DNA of 26,399 bases from JBBDYG01 sp040901765 (GTDB lineage Bacteria; Planctomycetota; Planctomycetia; Pirellulales; Lacipirellulaceae), in NCBI GenBank assembly GCA_040901765.1, contig JBBDYG010000066.1, forward strand, positions 1-26,399, written 5' to 3'. Under the pieces are notes generated by a model, which saw nothing but the letters and a program-made list of their open reading frames with translations, was not told where the DNA came from and did not search any database. This document shows, in pieces, positions 7,961 through 15,232 of the stretch. The stretch's first letter is position 1, and the number at the start of each line of letters is the position of its first letter. The translations under genes were made by a program, and so were the position numbers.

Positions 7961-8542
7961 CTATACCGCCGGTTCGCGGGCCTTGATTGGACGGGCGGGG
8001 TTGCCGCCAACCATCGTGCCTGCAGGCACGTCTTTCGTGACCACGCTGCCCGCCGCCACCACGGCGTTGGCACCCACTGTCACGCCCGGCAGGAGCAAAC
8101 TACTGGCAGCGACCCAAGCGCCATTTTCGACGACGATCGGCAATGCGGTCAGATCGAACGTCTTGCGGCGGTGATCGTGGTTGCCCGTGCAAAGATAAGT
8201 ATTCTGCGAAATGCAAACGTGGCTGCCGATGGCGACGTCGGCAATGTTGTCGATCCACGATCCTTGGCCGATCCAGCAATGGTCGCCGATTGACAGTCGC
8301 CAGGGGTACTTAATCCGCACATGGGGCTTAATCACGACTCCCTGACCAATGCGGGCACCAAACAGCCGCAGAATAGCGGGTTTTGTACGGGTGAGAATGA
8401 ACCAACCCGACTCGAAGAGCAGGAGACTGGCATAGTACCACAACACCCGGATGATGATTCCCCGACCCGGGTGATAATCGGCCGTGGTAAAGGTCGAGAG
8501 ATCGATCCACGCTTCTGGTTGTTCCGTCGGCTCGATTGTCAT
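7961..8542 (-). CDS. WcaF-like polysaccharide O-acetyltransferase
   Basis: The product (193 aa) is a left-handed beta-helix (hexapeptide repeat) acyltransferase resembling the WcaF colanic-acid acetyltransferase family, which moves acetyl from acetyl-CoA to a sugar on a polysaccharide precursor. A hydrophobic N-terminal stretch (VLWYYASLLLFESGWFIL, about residues 33-50) is typical of the family. Hexapeptide repeats start at IGQGVVIKPHVRIKYP and include IGDHCWIGQGSWIDN, IGSHVCISQNTYLCTGNHDH (with the catalytic-type His in NHDH) and the closing GANAVVAAGSVVTKDVPAGT then GGNPARPIK. It is separated from the other polysaccharide genes by 600 bp but shares their strand and theme. Confidence 0.9.
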   Translation of the reverse strand: MTIEPTEQPEAWIDLSTFTTADYHPGRGIIIRVLWYYASLLLFESGWFILTRTKPAILRLFGARIGQGVVIKPHVRIKYPWRLSIGDHCWIGQGSWIDNIADVAIGSHVCISQNTYLCTGNHDHRRKTFDLTALPIVVENGAWVAASSLLLPGVTVGANAVVAAGSVVTKDVPAGTMVGGNPARPIKAREPAV

Positions 8543-8697
8543 GCGATACGGCCAAGACGTCAGGGACTGCTGTACCTGGAAAACACCCGATGCTGCGACG
8601 CATTAGCTTACATTACGGCGGATCAACGCAGCGATGGATTGCTGCCGACGGTTCGCACAGCCGAGGTCGCAGTTGGCTCGTAGCGATAATGGGGGTT

Positions 8698-8737
8698 AGT
8701 TTCTTGGAGAGTTACTCATCGTGGCCTTCAAGAAACT
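8698..8737 (-). terminator. Weak inverted repeat just past the GNAT gene
   Basis: AGTTTCTTG (8698-8706) and CAAGAAACT (8729-8737) form a 9-bp stem with a 22-base loop, beginning two bases beyond the GNAT stop codon (8740-8742) on the minus strand. The stem is AT-rich and no T-run follows, so a terminator role is only a guess. Confidence 0.3.
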
Positions 8738-8739
8738 CA

Positions 8740-9267
8740 CTACGCCCCACACATCGCGAATTCAGGTGCGTATCGAACGAGCCCACGGTTCATGGGAAGG
8801 CCGCCGGTTAAAAGCTCCACGGCCATAAACTCCTCGTCCACGCCGTATTCATTGCTCAGTCCAAATTGGCTCGCTCGCTCGAATCCGAATCGGCGGTAGT
8901 ATCCGGGGTCGCCCAGCAGTACCGCCCAGCCGAAGCCCGCATCTTTACAGGCTCGCAGGCCCCGCCGGATCAACTCCCCGCCGATGCCGCGACGTTCGAA
9001 GGCGGGTATGACCGCCACCGGGCCGAGACCCACGCCCGCAACCGGGGCTGGCTCCTCGGTAGTGACCGGCGAGAAGGCAATGTGTCCGACGACCACGCCG
9101 TTCTCAACCGCCACGAGGGAAGCGACCAGGCGGCCCGCCCCCCGCAAAGCATCGACGAGGTCGGCCTCGAGCGGCGTGGGGAAGGCGGCGACAAGCACCT
9201 CGCGCGTCGCGCGGTAGTCGACCGGCGTTTCCGGGCGAACCCTCGGCGGAGGGATGCTAAAGCTCAT
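8740..9267 (-). CDS. GNAT-family N-acetyltransferase (YhbS-like)
   Basis: The product (175 aa) is a cytoplasmic Gcn5-related acetyltransferase. The fold signature is visible: an N-terminal VRPETPVDYRATREVLVAAF segment, the beta-4 strand VVVGHIAFSPVT, then LGPVAVIPAFERRGIGGELI, which contains the acetyl-CoA-binding Q/R-x-x-G-x-G/A motif as RRGIGG, and the YYRRFGFE segment typical of the YhbS-like subgroup. The substrate cannot be told. Its ATG (9267) overlaps the stop of the upstream lipoprotein gene as ATGA, so the two are probably translationally coupled, although no functional link is obvious. Confidence 0.88.
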   Translation of the reverse strand: MSFSIPPPRVRPETPVDYRATREVLVAAFPTPLEADLVDALRGAGRLVASLVAVENGVVVGHIAFSPVTTEEPAPVAGVGLGPVAVIPAFERRGIGGELIRRGLRACKDAGFGWAVLLGDPGYYRRFGFERASQFGLSNEYGVDEEFMAVELLTGGLPMNRGLVRYAPEFAMCGA

Positions 9268-9881
9268 TGCTTCACATGAATTCTACGAGCATCGACCGCC
9301 AGCATCTTGCCGGCCAATAGCGTTGCGTCTCCTTCGACGACCACCACATCATTCGGTTCGAGTTGAAAAAGAGTCTGGGCACCGATGCGCACGGGCTTTC
9401 CGTCCTTACCGCGGAAACTTATGGCCGCCATGGAATCGACGCTCTTGGCGATGGCCCGCGCGCAGAAGGGGCAATCTTGATGATCCGGTCCTTGTGATTC
9501 CAAATGGGCGGCCAGCTTCGACGCGACTTCTTGATCGACGAGGAAAAAAGTCGCCTCGCCCGTTTGCCAGGGAAAATCGGGTTGCGTTTCCTCGAGCGGA
9601 TTAGGAACGCCGCCGACTTGCCCGATGAGAACCACCGGGGTAGTCGCTGCGGGATCTTCCGCTTTTTCCAGCGTGGCCCGCACTTCAGCCACGGTAACTG
9701 GCGCCGCGAGTTCTGTGGACGACTGAAATTGCTCGCGGTAGCTGGCGAGCATCGCTGGGTCGATGCGCGGTCCGGGCGGGTTACAGCCGAGCGTGCAGAG
9801 CGCGGAGAACGCTCCGATTGCGAAGGCAGATCGCCGGGAAGCGGGCAGAAATAGAGGAGTTGGTGACATGGTCGGGAGCAT
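9264..9881 (-). CDS. Hypothetical exported protein, possible lipoprotein
   Basis: I do not recognise a family for this 205-aa protein. The N-terminus has SRR at residues 15-17, a hydrophobic stretch and TLGC ending at Cys33, a near-lipobox (Leu is at -2 rather than -3), so signal-peptidase II processing is plausible but not certain. The twin Arg in SRRSAF is also faintly Tat-like. The mature part includes VVLIGQVGGVPNP, an aromatic DFPWQTGEATFFLVD region, a DHQDCPFCARA segment with CxxC that could bind metal or redox-cycle, and a C-terminal VVVVEGDATLLAGKMLAV strand pair that may be OB-like. A second possible start is Met5 (9869). It is co-transcribed with the GNAT gene by an ATGA overlap, and diverges from the coiled-coil gene at 10429. 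Confidence 0.7.
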   Translation of the reverse strand: MLPTMSPTPLFLPASRRSAFAIGAFSALCTLGCNPPGPRIDPAMLASYREQFQSSTELAAPVTVAEVRATLEKAEDPAATTPVVLIGQVGGVPNPLEETQPDFPWQTGEATFFLVDQEVASKLAAHLESQGPDHQDCPFCARAIAKSVDSMAAISFRGKDGKPVRIGAQTLFQLEPNDVVVVEGDATLLAGKMLAVDARRIHVKQ

Positions 9882-10428
9882 TGCAGCGTGTGCCGAAAGC
9901 TGAACTCTTCACCCCCGGTTCCATTTTGCCACGGGAGGCCGCCGGAAGCGAGGTGAGGGTGAGCGTGGGAGGAGGACTCAGAGGCTATTCGGAAAAGCTC
10001 CGACCGTGCGGCTCGTCGGATGAGATTCCGGGGAGCCATGCGGATCAGGTTTGCCACGGGGAGACTCAGCATTGCCACGCGTCGGCGCAAAACCACTGTT
10101 TTTGTAGAGGATTGCCACATTGCCACTTCCAGCGGGGGTGGCCAAGCTAGTGGCAAAGCTGGCTAGGAAAGGTCGCGGTAAGCCGCAATCGACAGAATCA
10201 TCAGAGACCGCTTGGAGGTTTTCAAATTTGGTTGGCGCTAAGCCGCAAGCGGTGGGGGTTTCAGCAAATTTTTGGCAAGCGGGCCAATATTCGGCAAGCG
10301 GGGCCGAATGCCTAGATGGACGGCCCGATTCCGGGCTGATCCGAAGCTCTCCCAATTTGCCGCCCGCTTCCCGCCCGTCAGGCCCCCGGGGGGCAGCGGC
10401 CCATTCGCAACTGATAGGAGTCCTTGTC
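9882..10428. promoter_or_regulatory. Divergent intergenic region with repeated TTGCCAC heptamers
   Basis: About 550 bp between the divergent lipoprotein and coiled-coil genes, so promoters for both should lie here. TTGCCAC occurs at 9926, 10051, 10072, 10112 and 10120, with the inverse GTGGCAA at 10150. Two copies are 21 bp apart and two only 8 bp apart. The stretch 10230-10310 also holds AAGCCGCAAGCGG and GGCAAGCGGGSC-like short repeats. No gene is apparent: a frame open from 10120 into the coiled-coil gene encodes a low-complexity extension judged not to be translated. Confidence 0.4.
10413..10420 (+). promoter_or_regulatory. Ribosome binding site for the coiled-coil gene
   Basis: GATAGGAG, with AGGAG eight bases before the ATG at 10429. 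It is one of the few good Shine-Dalgarno sites in the window and decides the start at 10429 over the in-frame codon at 10120. Confidence 0.75.
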
Positions 10429-11244
10429 ATGATCCGCAAAGCAATCATTACGGCCCTGGGCGTCACGCTCGCGGCGGGTTTTTTGTTTGGAAGCAGCGTC
10501 TTCAGCTACCTTTCGACCGGTTACGACCGCGTCACCTCGCGCGTCGAGGATAGCGTGCCGATGGAGTTTCAGATCGACCGCGCCCGCAAGATGGTGGCCG
10601 ACCTCAGCCCGGAAATTCGCAACTCGATGCACGTGATCGCCAAGGAAGAAGTCGCGCTCGACCAGCTCAACGAGCGAATCAACCAGGCCGAGACCCACAC
10701 CTCGAAGGCGAAGAGTGAAATTATGCAGTTGCAGGCCGACCTGGGCGACAAGAAGCGGGTATACCACTACGCCGGTCGCAGTTATTCGGCTTCGCAAGTG
10801 AAGGAAGATCTCACCCGCCGGTTCACGCGGTTCAAGGTCGATGACGAGACGCTCGAACACCTGCAGAAAATGCGCGACGCGCGGCAGGCGAACCTCGACG
10901 CCGCACGGCAGAAGCTCACGGCGATGATGAGCGCCCAGAAGAACCTCGAGACCGATATTGCAAACCTGGAAGCGAAGCACAAGCTGGTTGAGGTGGCCCA
11001 GGCTTCCAGCGAAGTGGTCTTCGACGACAGCCAACTGGCACGGGCCAAGCAGCTAATTACCGACATCCGCACGCGGCTCGACGTGGCAGCCAAGCTCGCC
11101 AACGCCAGTGTCGACGTGCAGGCGGAGATTCCGCTCGATGAGCCAGCGGCCGACGACATTGTCGATCAGGTGACGCGGTACTTCGAACTGAGCGAGCCAG
11201 CCGAGGCGGAAGTTGCCGCGGCAAGCTTTCATGAAGAAGAGTAA
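10429..11244 (+). CDS. Membrane-anchored coiled-coil protein, unknown function
   Basis: The product (271 aa) has one N-terminal membrane segment (IITALGVTLAAGFLFGSSVFSYL, about residues 5-26) followed by an almost wholly helical, charged, heptad-rich region to about residue 225. This includes EIRNSMHVIAKEEVALDQLNERI, an IMQLQADLGDKK stretch and QKNLETDIANLEAKHKLVEV. The organisation recalls PspA/ESCRT-III-like or other stress-linked coiled-coil proteins, but I see no family signature. A Tyr-rich turn (RVYHYAGRSYSASQV) interrupts the coil near residue 110. The tail is acidic and ends in EEE. With the RBS at 10413 the start is secure. It is the first gene of the six-gene signalling module; a role as membrane sensor or scaffold is inferred only from that position. 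Confidence 0.8.
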   Translation: MIRKAIITALGVTLAAGFLFGSSVFSYLSTGYDRVTSRVEDSVPMEFQIDRARKMVADLSPEIRNSMHVIAKEEVALDQLNERINQAETHTSKAKSEIMQLQADLGDKKRVYHYAGRSYSASQVKEDLTRRFTRFKVDDETLEHLQKMRDARQANLDAARQKLTAMMSAQKNLETDIANLEAKHKLVEVAQASSEVVFDDSQLARAKQLITDIRTRLDVAAKLANASVDVQAEIPLDEPAADDIVDQVTRYFELSEPAEAEVAAASFHEEE

Positions 11245-11574
11245 TCGAGGGAGAGTGTGTCAAAGGACACAAAGAGCCTCTGCTTTATTCTGAATCTGTC
11301 TCACTCGAAGCCGGAATTGATTTTGGCCGAAGGTCATAACCATCGTAGCCTGGGGCATCGCCCCAGGGATCGTGACCGAACAACGTTTCATTTTGGCCAA
11401 CGGCCATATTCAACAGCAGCGTGGATGAATATGGCCTTCGGCCAAACCCGACGATTGGATTCGACTAACCTGGGGCGAAGCCCCAGGCTACGGTGAAATA
11501 GGCCTTCGGCCAATCAGGAATTGCAACACAAGCGTTTCGCAGCCCATTCCCCCAGTCCCGAGTCCCCAGCCCCC
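11245..11574. other. Intergenic region filled by a nested palindrome
   Basis: 330 bp between the coiled-coil and FHA genes. Most of it (11319-11516) is a three-layer inverted repeat described separately. The rest (11245-11318, 11517-11574) shows no gene or clear promoter, although CCCCAGTCCCGAGTCCCCAGCCCCC just before the FHA start is C-rich and lacks a Shine-Dalgarno sequence. Confidence 0.6.
11319..11516. repeat. Three-layer nested palindromic element
   Basis: Three pairs of arms are nested around one centre. The outer pair is TTGGCCGAAGGTC (from 11323) with GGCCTTCGGCCAA (11501-11513). The middle pair is GTAGCCTGGGGC (11345-11356) with its exact complement GCCCCAGGCTAC (11480-11491). The inner pair is TTTTGGCCAACGGCCATATTC-like (11391-11411) with the near-complement at 11427-11446. 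Most arms are themselves small hairpins, for example CCTGGGGC-ATC-GCCCCAGG (11349-11367) and CCTGGGGC-GAA-GCCCCAGG (11469-11487). The build resembles REP/MITE-like non-coding elements. Confidence 0.85.
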
Positions 11575-13011
11575 ATGTTCCAGTGGCGTCTCAAACTTCG
11601 GGAAGCGAAATTCGCCGCTGGCGAGCAGCGGCTCGATGAAGCGAGCCGGCTGCTCGCGGAGCCGACGCTGAAGCAGTTCCTGCCGGCTCAGCGGCTGGCG
11701 GCGAAGGTGGCTGGCAAATTGATCGACCGGGCGCGTCAGCGGTTTGCCGGCGGGCAGTCCGCCATTGGTTGGCAGGATTTGCACGCTGCCGAGAACCTTG
11801 GAGGCCATCAGACGGATGTGGACCTCGCCCGGCGGGACGCCACGGACGAGGCCGTGCGGGAGGCCCGGCAGCTACTTTTGGCGGGCGAGCCGCAAGCGGC
11901 CTTCGATCGGCTAACCACGCTTGCTCGCCGGGGCGCGCGGCCGCGGCACGTCGAAGAGTGGCGGGAGTTGGCGCGAAGCTGGAGCGACGCCGAACAAATG
12001 GCCGCTCGCGGTGAAATTCGGGCAGCGATCTCCAACCTGGAACGAATCGAGCGACGAGCGCATCCAATGGGTACAATGGAAGTCCAAAGTCGAATCGCCG
12101 CGGTCACCCACGAACTGAGGCAACACGCCACGGAGCACGAGCAAGCGATGCACGAGATGCACGCCGCAGCGGCGGCCGAGAAGTGGAGCGAGGCCCTCGC
12201 TTCGGCGGATCGCGCGCTGGCCATTGCGCCGCAGGACCGGGTGGCCCAGCGGGTTCGCCGGCGGGCTTGGCAGGCAATCGGGCTGGACGTGACCCAGCAC
12301 TATCAGCCTCACGGGGCGCGACATCCGGTGTCGTTACGGCACCAGCAGATGGGTAACCGAGCGCGGCGGATTTCAACGCGACTCGGAAAGGGATCGAGCG
12401 AGGACGATACCGTGACCGGAAAATCATCGCCCGACCGACGGCTGGTGTGGGTCGATGCGGTCGGCGGGTTCTTGCTCTGTCTCGACGACGAAATCACGCT
12501 CGGCCAGCCGTCGCGCGATAACCCGCCGGCGGTACCGATTCTGGCCGACTTGTCGCGGCGGCACGCGGTGCTTCGCCGCGAAGGCGGGGCCTACGTGCTC
12601 GACCCGGTGCAGGCCACCCGGCTCGATGACCGCCCGGTGACCGGACCAACCACGCTGGGCACCAATCACCGCATTCAGCTTGGGGACAGCGTCCGGATTC
12701 ACTTTTGTCGACCCCACGCCCTGAGCGCCACGGCCCGACTGGTCATCGAGAGTCATCACAAAACCGAACCCTCGGTCGATGCGGTAGTCTTAATGGCGGA
12801 GAGTTGCATTTTAGGCCCCCGCAAGCATAGCCATATCCGCTGCCGTGGCTGGGAAAACGACCTGATCCTGTTCCGCAAAGAAGGTGAATTGGGCTGCCGG
12901 GCCCAAACGCCGCTGGTTGTCAACGGCGAAGAAATAACAGGCCCCGCAACAATTCCGACCGGAAGTAGAATTGAAGGGGAAGATTTTGCCCTGAGCATCG
13001 AAGATACGTGA
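11575..13011 (+). CDS. FHA-domain protein with N-terminal helical repeats
   Basis: The product (478 aa) has no signal or membrane segment and should be cytoplasmic. Residues 1-260 are alpha-helical and TPR-like, with repeated Ala-rich helices such as FAAGEQRLDEASRLLAEPTL and SEALASADRALAIAPQDRVA. Residues about 290-375 form a forkhead-associated domain, a phosphothreonine reader: ITLGQPSRDN, DLSRRHAVLRR (325-335), VLDPVQATRLDDRPV and IQLGDSVRIHF match its strands, with SRRH as the conserved Ser-x-x-His core. A second, weaker FHA-like segment (about 390-475) has CILGPRKHSHIRCR and LVVNGEEITGP with a proper NG turn. The ATG at 11575 is chosen because the frame upstream of it lies in C-rich leader. 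It directly precedes the kinase gene and is the natural reader of its product. Confidence 0.85.
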   Translation: MFQWRLKLREAKFAAGEQRLDEASRLLAEPTLKQFLPAQRLAAKVAGKLIDRARQRFAGGQSAIGWQDLHAAENLGGHQTDVDLARRDATDEAVREARQLLLAGEPQAAFDRLTTLARRGARPRHVEEWRELARSWSDAEQMAARGEIRAAISNLERIERRAHPMGTMEVQSRIAAVTHELRQHATEHEQAMHEMHAAAAAEKWSEALASADRALAIAPQDRVAQRVRRRAWQAIGLDVTQHYQPHGARHPVSLRHQQMGNRARRISTRLGKGSSEDDTVTGKSSPDRRLVWVDAVGGFLLCLDDEITLGQPSRDNPPAVPILADLSRRHAVLRREGGAYVLDPVQATRLDDRPVTGPTTLGTNHRIQLGDSVRIHFCRPHALSATARLVIESHHKTEPSVDAVVLMAESCILGPRKHSHIRCRGWENDLILFRKEGELGCRAQTPLVVNGEEITGPATIPTGSRIEGEDFALSIEDT

Positions 13012-13018
13012 GAAACGG

Positions 13019-13073
13019 AGTGAGTAGGTGATTGGTGAGTAGGTTTCAGTGAGCTACCACTCACCTACTCACC
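13019..13073. repeat. Palindrome between FHA and kinase genes
   Basis: GGTGAGTAGGT (13034-13044) and its exact complement ACCTACTCACC (13063-13073) flank an inner AGTG/CACT stem (13048-13051 with 13058-13061). A direct copy of the left arm, AGTGAGTAGGTG, lies at 13019-13030 and could pair instead with the right arm, so two alternative hairpins are possible. The element sits between the FHA stop and the kinase ATG, ending 11 bp before it. Confidence 0.85.
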
Positions 13074-13084
13074 GGCTGCCCATA

Positions 13085-15208
13085 ATGAACGATCCGACGG
13101 CTACGCTTGAGCGCAGGATTCCCCGAGCCATGAACGTGCGCATGCCAGACAGAATTGACCGAGGAGTTGACGAGATCGAACCTCCGCGTCCCGCGGCGAT
13201 AAAGTTCTTGCATGCCAGTGGCTCACGGCCGCTCGAAGGGTACACGATCAAGCGCGGTGTGGGGCGGGGCGGGTTTGGCGAGGTTTATTTCGCCACCAGC
13301 GACGCCGGCAAGGAAGTGGCGCTGAAGCTGATTCGCCGCAATCTTGAAGTCGAGCTGCGCGGCGTTACCCATTGCCTGAATCTCAAGCACCCGAATCTGG
13401 TCGCCCTGTACGACATCCGCACCGACGACATGGGCGACCAGTGGGTGGTGATGGAGTACGTCTGCGGCGAGTCGCTCGAGCAGGTGATCGAGCGGCACCC
13501 CGATGGCGTACCAATCGACGAAGCGATGTGGTGGATGCGAGGCATCTGCGCGGGCGTCGGTTATTTGCACGACCATGGCATCGTTCATCGCGATCTGAAG
13601 CCGGGAAATATCTTCCTCGACGAAGGGACCGTGAAGATCGGCGACTACGGCCTGTCGAAGTTCATCTCATGCAGCCGCCGTAGCGGGCAGACCGAAAGCG
13701 TTGGCACGGTGCATTACATGGCGCCGGAGATTGCCAACGGCCGGTACGGGCGCGAGATCGATACTTACGCCTTGGGCGTGATGCTGTACGAAATGCTGAC
13801 CGGCTCGGTGCCATTCGAGGGCGAGAGCGTGGGCGAAGTGCTGATGAAGCACCTCACCGCCGAGCCATCGCTCGAAGCGGTGCCGCAGCCGTTTCGCGAT
13901 ATAGTGGCCCGCGCTCTGGCGAAGGATCCGGAGGTCCGGTTTGCGAACGTTGGTGAGTTGCTCGAATTACTGCCTGGCGGAACTACTCAAGCGGCTTATC
14001 AGGGACCGGCTTCGGCTTCGGTGCAGACGACTGGAAATGGCCGCAATGGAAGTTCGTTGTTTAGTCCCGCGGCGGTTATCCGGCCCAAGGCGTGGGAGGC
14101 ACAGTTCGGTCGAAACAGAAATTCGGAAGATAGCGGCGAGATTCCCGAACCGATTGCCAAAATGCTGCGCCAAAGCATTCAGAATCTCACGGATGGCTGG
14201 AACGCCTGGACCTCCAACCCGCTTGCTAAGTCTCTGGTTGCGATTGCCGCAGTCGTGGCTGCGGTCTTTTCGGTCTGGGGGTGGATTCCGGTCCTCATGA
14301 CCGGCTTCTTTCTGTACTGCCTGTATTATCCAGCGTGGGTCTGGTTCATTCGGCCCAACATGAAATCGCCTGCGAATCCACTGTTCAGCGAACGGCCGAC
14401 CGTAGCTGTGGCGACGCCCGTGGCCGTTGCGGCGGCACCGCCCCCGACGCAGCGCGAACAAGCCGCCGAGCGCAAGCGTCGGCGTTATGGCTGGCGCGAT
14501 CAGGCGCTGCGCGAAGTCGCGATTAAACCGATACGCGATAAGGCCACGGAGTTGTTAGGCTCGATGTTGATCGCGGCTGGGATGTGCGTGGCGTTGTCCG
14601 GCCTCGGCGCCATGCTCGTCGCGGGCGATCGCGTGACGTTTAACACCTCGTTTCCGATTTTCCTGTGGTTGGCGACCGTTTCGACAGTTGGCTGTTGGAC
14701 GGTGTTGGCAACGAACAAAGTCACCGAGGGCCGTGTAGAGGATCAAGTTCCCACCCGGGGGTTACAACTTGGTAGCGGGGCGCTGGTGGGACTAATCGCG
14801 TGGGCTGTTGGCTCGATGTTGTGGATCGGGCTTCCGGTGTCGCGCGACCTGGCAATTCAGCCCGGCGATTCGCTGGCGGGCGAGTTTCTCGGATGGCGCG
14901 ACAGCTATTTCGCCTCGCACTATTCCAGTGGCTCCGTGGCACCGCCGCTGGCGATCACGGTCGGTTACTTTGCGTTGCTATTTGTGGCCTTGCGCTGGTG
15001 GCGACTGGCCGAGTATACCCGCCGCGTGCGGGTAAGCATCTGGTCGATTGCGTGGATGGGATTCGCGGCTTGGTTGCTCCAATTTGGCTGGTGGTTTCCA
15101 CAGCCGAGCGGTTTGGCGGTGGCCGCGATCATCGCCGCCAGCACGCAACTAGCCAGCCCATGGATGCCGCCCAGCCGGCGGCGCGAGTTAGCGGCGCGAG
15201 CAGTGTGA
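13085..15208 (+). CDS. Polytopic membrane Ser/Thr protein kinase (DYG variant)
   Basis: The product (707 aa) has a Hanks-type kinase domain at residues about 53-295 followed by a large membrane region. Visible are the glycine loop GRGGFGEVY, the ATP-binding Lys81 in VALKLI, HRDLKPGN with catalytic Asp170, and an unusual DYG (187-189) in place of DFG. The activation segment TESVGTVHYMAPE is Thr/Ser-rich, so autophosphorylation is plausible. After a linker come two segments (AKSLVAIAAVVAAVFSVWGW, PVLMTGFFLYCLYYPAWVWF), a Pro/Ala/Arg-rich loop and five or six more hydrophobic segments to the C-terminus. There is no PASTA, TPR or WD40 sensor, so the membrane part itself may be the sensor. An in-frame GTG at 13049 lies in the palindrome, so the ATG at 13085 is preferred. 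The next gene starts 24 bp downstream. Confidence 0.92.
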   Translation: MNDPTATLERRIPRAMNVRMPDRIDRGVDEIEPPRPAAIKFLHASGSRPLEGYTIKRGVGRGGFGEVYFATSDAGKEVALKLIRRNLEVELRGVTHCLNLKHPNLVALYDIRTDDMGDQWVVMEYVCGESLEQVIERHPDGVPIDEAMWWMRGICAGVGYLHDHGIVHRDLKPGNIFLDEGTVKIGDYGLSKFISCSRRSGQTESVGTVHYMAPEIANGRYGREIDTYALGVMLYEMLTGSVPFEGESVGEVLMKHLTAEPSLEAVPQPFRDIVARALAKDPEVRFANVGELLELLPGGTTQAAYQGPASASVQTTGNGRNGSSLFSPAAVIRPKAWEAQFGRNRNSEDSGEIPEPIAKMLRQSIQNLTDGWNAWTSNPLAKSLVAIAAVVAAVFSVWGWIPVLMTGFFLYCLYYPAWVWFIRPNMKSPANPLFSERPTVAVATPVAVAAAPPPTQREQAAERKRRRYGWRDQALREVAIKPIRDKATELLGSMLIAAGMCVALSGLGAMLVAGDRVTFNTSFPIFLWLATVSTVGCWTVLATNKVTEGRVEDQVPTRGLQLGSGALVGLIAWAVGSMLWIGLPVSRDLAIQPGDSLAGEFLGWRDSYFASHYSSGSVAPPLAITVGYFALLFVALRWWRLAEYTRRVRVSIWSIAWMGFAAWLLQFGWWFPQPSGLAVAAIIAASTQLASPWMPPSRRRELAARAV

Positions 15209-15232
15209 CGCAGAGTTTAGCGGTATCAAGCC

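Noticed and set aside
10120..10428. In-frame N-terminal extension of 103 codons on the coiled-coil protein
   Set aside because: It is Pro/Ser/Gly/Ala-rich low complexity, covers TTGCCAC repeats, and a good Shine-Dalgarno site plus a TM segment mark the ATG at 10429.
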